DNA of 15,378 bases from DATAWZ01 sp036266975 (GTDB lineage Bacteria; Actinomycetota; Thermoleophilia; Solirubrobacterales; Solirubrobacteraceae), in the NCBI GenBank assembly GCA_036266975.1, contig DATAWZ010000093.1, forward strand, positions 1-15,378. The letters are read 5' to 3'. Of the stretch, positions 13,259-15,378 are shown one piece after another. Under the pieces are notes generated by a model, which was not told the DNA's origin, searched no databases, and worked only from the letters and a program-made list of their open reading frames with translations. The position numbers and the translations under genes are program-made. Within the stretch, counting starts at the first letter, position 1; each line of letters starts with the position of its first letter.

Positions 13259-13730
13259 GCGATCCCGGGCGCCGGCGCCGCCACGTCGGCGTCCGCCCCG
13301 GCCGGGATCGCCACCGCGCAGCTCTACCAGCCCCTGGCCGAATGCACGCGGTACGTGTCGGCCACGCTCCGCGGGCAACTGGCCACGCTCGAGCGCCGGC
13401 TGGGCGCCGGCGACCTCGCCGCCGCGGGGTCGGCCTGGCTGGCGGCGCACCTGAGCTGGCTGGCGCTGGGCCAAGGTGACGGCGCGTACGGCGCCTTCGG
13501 CAACCTCGGCAACGAGATCGACGGCACCGCCGCCGGGGATGTCGGCACCACCTCGAGCCCGTCCTTCACCGGGTCGAGCTCGACCTCTGGGGGCGCCACG
13601 ACCTCGCCGGCGCCCGCGCCGACGCAGCGACCCTAAGCAAGCTGGTCGACTCGATCAACCAGCAGGCGCTCAGCGAGGATTTCCCGCTCACCACGGTCGC
13701 GCTCGACTCCTGGGGTGCCGCGCTGCCACG
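13250..13730 (+). pseudogene. efeO: truncated, frameshifted EfeO (M75 imelysin-type) N-terminal part
   Basis: EfeO is the periplasmic/extracellular iron-binding component of EfeUOB ferrous iron uptake. From about 13300 the frame reads Leu-Tyr-Gln-Pro-Leu-Ala-Glu-Cys-Thr-Arg-Tyr-Val and a helix-rich M75 segment through Trp-Leu-Ala-Ala-His-Leu-Ser-Trp to Ser-Phe-Thr-Gly (13572). It then continues in another frame with His-Arg-Val-Glu-Leu-Asp-Leu-Trp-Gly-Arg-His-Asp-Leu and on to Val-Ala-Leu-Asp-Ser-Trp (13713), then returns to the first frame as Cys-His-Glu-Ile-Leu-Glu-Asp-Ala-Leu-Arg-Asp. The first shift looks like loss of about 10 nt between short repeats (TTCACCGGG); the second is one extra G in TGGGGTG. 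Signal peptide and gene start are missing. The rest of EfeO is at the start of the next entry. Confidence 0.7.
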
Positions 13731-15079
13731 AGATCCTCGAGGACGCCCTGCGCGACACGCTCAGCGGCAACGACGACTACGGTTCCCACACGGGCCTGGC
13801 CGCGACCGCGGCCGAGGTGACCGCGACCCGTGAGATGCTCCGTGTCCTCAGCGGGCTGATCGAACCACGCGCCCCCGGACTGGTGCAGACGGGAACGCAG
13901 CAACTCGCCGCGATCGACGCGGCGATCGGCCCGCCGCGGGCGGTGGCGATCGCGGCGCTGCCCCAGCTCAGCCGCCAGCGCATCCCCTTCCGCGGCACCA
14001 ACCAGGCCGGCATCACCACGGCGCGCCAGCCGGCCGGCTGCTGGGCGTCCTTCACCGCCATCGCCGCCTCACGCGCCGAGCTGATCGACCTCTTCAAGAC
14101 GCTGACCGTCCAGGCACGGTTCCTGACGTCGGGCGGCGCGCCGTCCGACCCGGACGGCAAGTACGCGCCGCCGACGGACAGCGGCACGCTCGGTGGGGTG
14201 GTGCCCGCGGACGGCCTGACGATCACCGTCGGGGTCGGCTCCACACTGTTCGGCGGGCCGTTCGGGATCGCGGACGGCATGCCGGCGCGCCTGCAGCCGA
14301 TGCAGCCGTTCCCCAACGACGACCTCGACCCGACCCAGACCGGCGGCGACCTGCTCCTGCAGATCTGTGGCGGCAGCCCGGACACCGTGATCCACGCGCT
14401 GCGCCAGATTGCCAAGGTGACGCGTGGGGGCATGCAGCTGAACTGGCGCTACGACGGGTTCGCCTCCCCGGTGCGGCCGACCGGCGTGCCGCGCAACCAC
14501 TTCGCCTTCAAGGACGGGATCGTCAACCCCGACATGTCCGATCCGGCCGTCGCCAACCGGCTGCTGTGGGTCATGCAGGGCGGTCAAGAGCCGACGTGGA
14601 CGGCCGGTGGCACCTACCACGTGGTCCGCATCATCAAGCAGTTCATCGAGTTCTGGGACCGAGCCTCGATCACCGAGCAGCAGCAGATGATCGGCCGCTT
14701 CCGCGGCAGCGGCGCGCCGCTGGGCGGCCAGAACGAGACCGACATCCCCGACGACGCCCAGGACCCGGCCGGGAGCACCATCCCCCTGACCGCCCACATC
14801 CGGCTGTCCAACCCGCGGACGAAGGCGACCGAGGACAGCCGCATATTCCGGCGCGGCTACAACTACGACCTCGGCCTCGACCTCAACGGCAACCCGGACA
14901 TGGGCCTCCTCTTCAACTGCTTCTGCCAGGATCTCGACCGCCAGTTCGTGGCCGTGCAGCGGCGGCTGATCGGCGAGCCGATGGTCGACTACATCTCGCC
15001 GGTCGCCGGCGGCTACTTCTTCGCGCTCCCCGGCATGCGCGACAAGAACGACTGGTACGCCTCCGCGCTGTCCAGCTGA
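13715..15079 (+). CDS. efeB: EfeO C-terminal segment fused to DyP-type heme peroxidase EfeB
   Basis: 454 residues from GTG 13715, although this start lies inside EfeO homology and the true start is probably upstream. Residues 1-92 are the EfeO M75 C-terminal part (Cys-His-Glu-Ile-Leu-Glu-Asp-Ala-Leu-Arg-Asp-Thr-Leu-Ser-Gly-Asn-Asp-Asp-Tyr-Gly). From residue about 93 (Pro-Phe-Arg-Gly-Thr-Asn-Gln-Ala-Gly-Ile) to the end it matches EfeB/YcdB along its full mature length. Distal Asp267 (in Phe-Lys-Asp-Gly, with Ala instead of Gly at the start of the GxxDG motif), proximal heme ligand His361 (His-Ile-Arg-Leu-Ser-Asn-Pro-Arg) and distal Arg379 are spaced exactly as in E. coli EfeB. EfeB normally has its own Tat signal; here it is absent and export would depend on EfeO. 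Peroxidase or heme-related role in iron uptake. No efeU is visible. Confidence 0.85.
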   Translation: MPRCHEILEDALRDTLSGNDDYGSHTGLAATAAEVTATREMLRVLSGLIEPRAPGLVQTGTQQLAAIDAAIGPPRAVAIAALPQLSRQRIPFRGTNQAGITTARQPAGCWASFTAIAASRAELIDLFKTLTVQARFLTSGGAPSDPDGKYAPPTDSGTLGGVVPADGLTITVGVGSTLFGGPFGIADGMPARLQPMQPFPNDDLDPTQTGGDLLLQICGGSPDTVIHALRQIAKVTRGGMQLNWRYDGFASPVRPTGVPRNHFAFKDGIVNPDMSDPAVANRLLWVMQGGQEPTWTAGGTYHVVRIIKQFIEFWDRASITEQQQMIGRFRGSGAPLGGQNETDIPDDAQDPAGSTIPLTAHIRLSNPRTKATEDSRIFRRGYNYDLGLDLNGNPDMGLLFNCFCQDLDRQFVAVQRRLIGEPMVDYISPVAGGYFFALPGMRDKNDWYASALSS

Positions 15080-15091
15080 ATGAACTCCGCC

Positions 15092-15378
15092 TCACCGGCG
15101 GTGGCGCCTGCCCGTTGCTTTCGGCTGCTTGAAGGTGACGGTCCTGACCACGGCGGGCGTGTGGCTGGCGGCGAGGGTGACGGTCAGCTTGGCGCGAGCG
15201 TGTGGTGCTTGGCCAGCAGTCGCTCCGCGGCGTGGCTCTGCGCGATCGTCAGCGACTTGATGCTTCCGCCGGAGACCGCGCAGATCGCGCTGGCGGGCGT
15301 CGCGGGTGTGTGTTGACCTCTTGGGCTTCTGGGGCTTGCGGGCGGCGATGATCGCGGTGGTCGTCTTGCCGCGGAGGT
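15092..15378 (-). pseudogene. C-terminus of a surface/secreted beta-rich protein, frameshifted, cut by window edge
   Basis: On the minus strand the end reads Lys-Leu-Thr-Val-Thr-Leu-Ala-Ala-Ser-His-Thr-Pro-Ala-Val-Val-Arg-Thr-Val-Thr-Phe-Lys-Gln-Pro-Lys and a basic tail to TGA 15092-15094. The upstream matching part (Ser-Leu-Thr-Ile-Ala-Gln-Ser-His-Ala-Ala-Glu-Arg-Leu-Leu-Ala-Lys-His-His-Thr-Leu) is in another frame, as if one base were lost near 15190, and a second shift is likely near 15310. Such tails are common at the end of repeat-containing secreted proteins of this lineage (impression, not searched). Confidence 0.45.

Noticed and set aside
12086..13636. 516-codon plus-strand ORF as a single gene
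   Set aside because: Only its last ~120 codons resemble a protein (EfeO); the rest is antisense to the phosphatase-family remnant and is Arg/Pro-rich.

Overview
This is a very GC-rich window that looks like an actinobacterium. A Thermoleophilia/Solirubrobacterales-like lineage is my inference from gene content and style: GTG starts, leaderless promoters, the SelA/SelB type and EfeO/EfeB. The most important content is a complete bacterial selenocysteine (Sec) machinery together with a Sec-containing redox protein that standard ORF calling would split in two.

Left part (1-2530). The end of a cytochrome P450 (+) runs convergently into a minus-strand thioredoxin-fold gene (1098-2282). That gene contains one in-frame TGA codon (1869-1871) where Cys-containing relatives have the first redox cysteine (Gly-Ser-Tyr-Sec-Gly-Cys). 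A perfect 7-bp hairpin with a 5-nt loop starts 13 nt past the TGA, as expected for a bacterial SECIS element.

Middle-left (2530-6255). A divergent plus-strand operon starts with a possible 22-residue leader peptide that overlaps the next gene by ATGA. It continues with a stand-alone phosphohistidine swivel-domain protein, an unrecognised 488-residue protein with a Cys/His cluster, and a pyruvate carboxylase/oxaloacetate decarboxylase-like TIM barrel that keeps the metal-binding residues but lacks the carboxylated lysine. The substrate is unknown; the set looks like an undescribed phosphoryl/carboxyl-transfer system.

Centre (6256-10452). selD (apparently leaderless), tRNA-Sec (selC), selA and selB lie head to tail. 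selC ends one base before the selA start codon. Between selA and selB the stop/start overlap (GTGA) has been tandemly amplified into four 56-bp units. Each unit is a 19-codon mini-ORF that overlaps its neighbours by the same GTGA, so selA and selB are joined by an unbroken chain of stop/start overlaps. SelD makes selenophosphate, SelA converts Ser-tRNA-Sec to Sec-tRNA-Sec, and SelB delivers it at the UGA of the redox protein.

Right part (10453-15378). This stretch is partly decayed. It holds a Dabb-domain gene broken by a 19-bp duplication, an intact SAM-dependent methyltransferase, degenerate lipoprotein-like remnants, and the C-terminal remnant of an alkaline phosphatase-family protein abutting a truncated, frameshifted EfeO. 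An intact DyP-type peroxidase (EfeB) is fused in frame to the EfeO C-terminus, and a frameshifted surface-protein C-terminus reaches the window edge. The frameshifts may be real decay or sequencing errors; sequence alone cannot decide.
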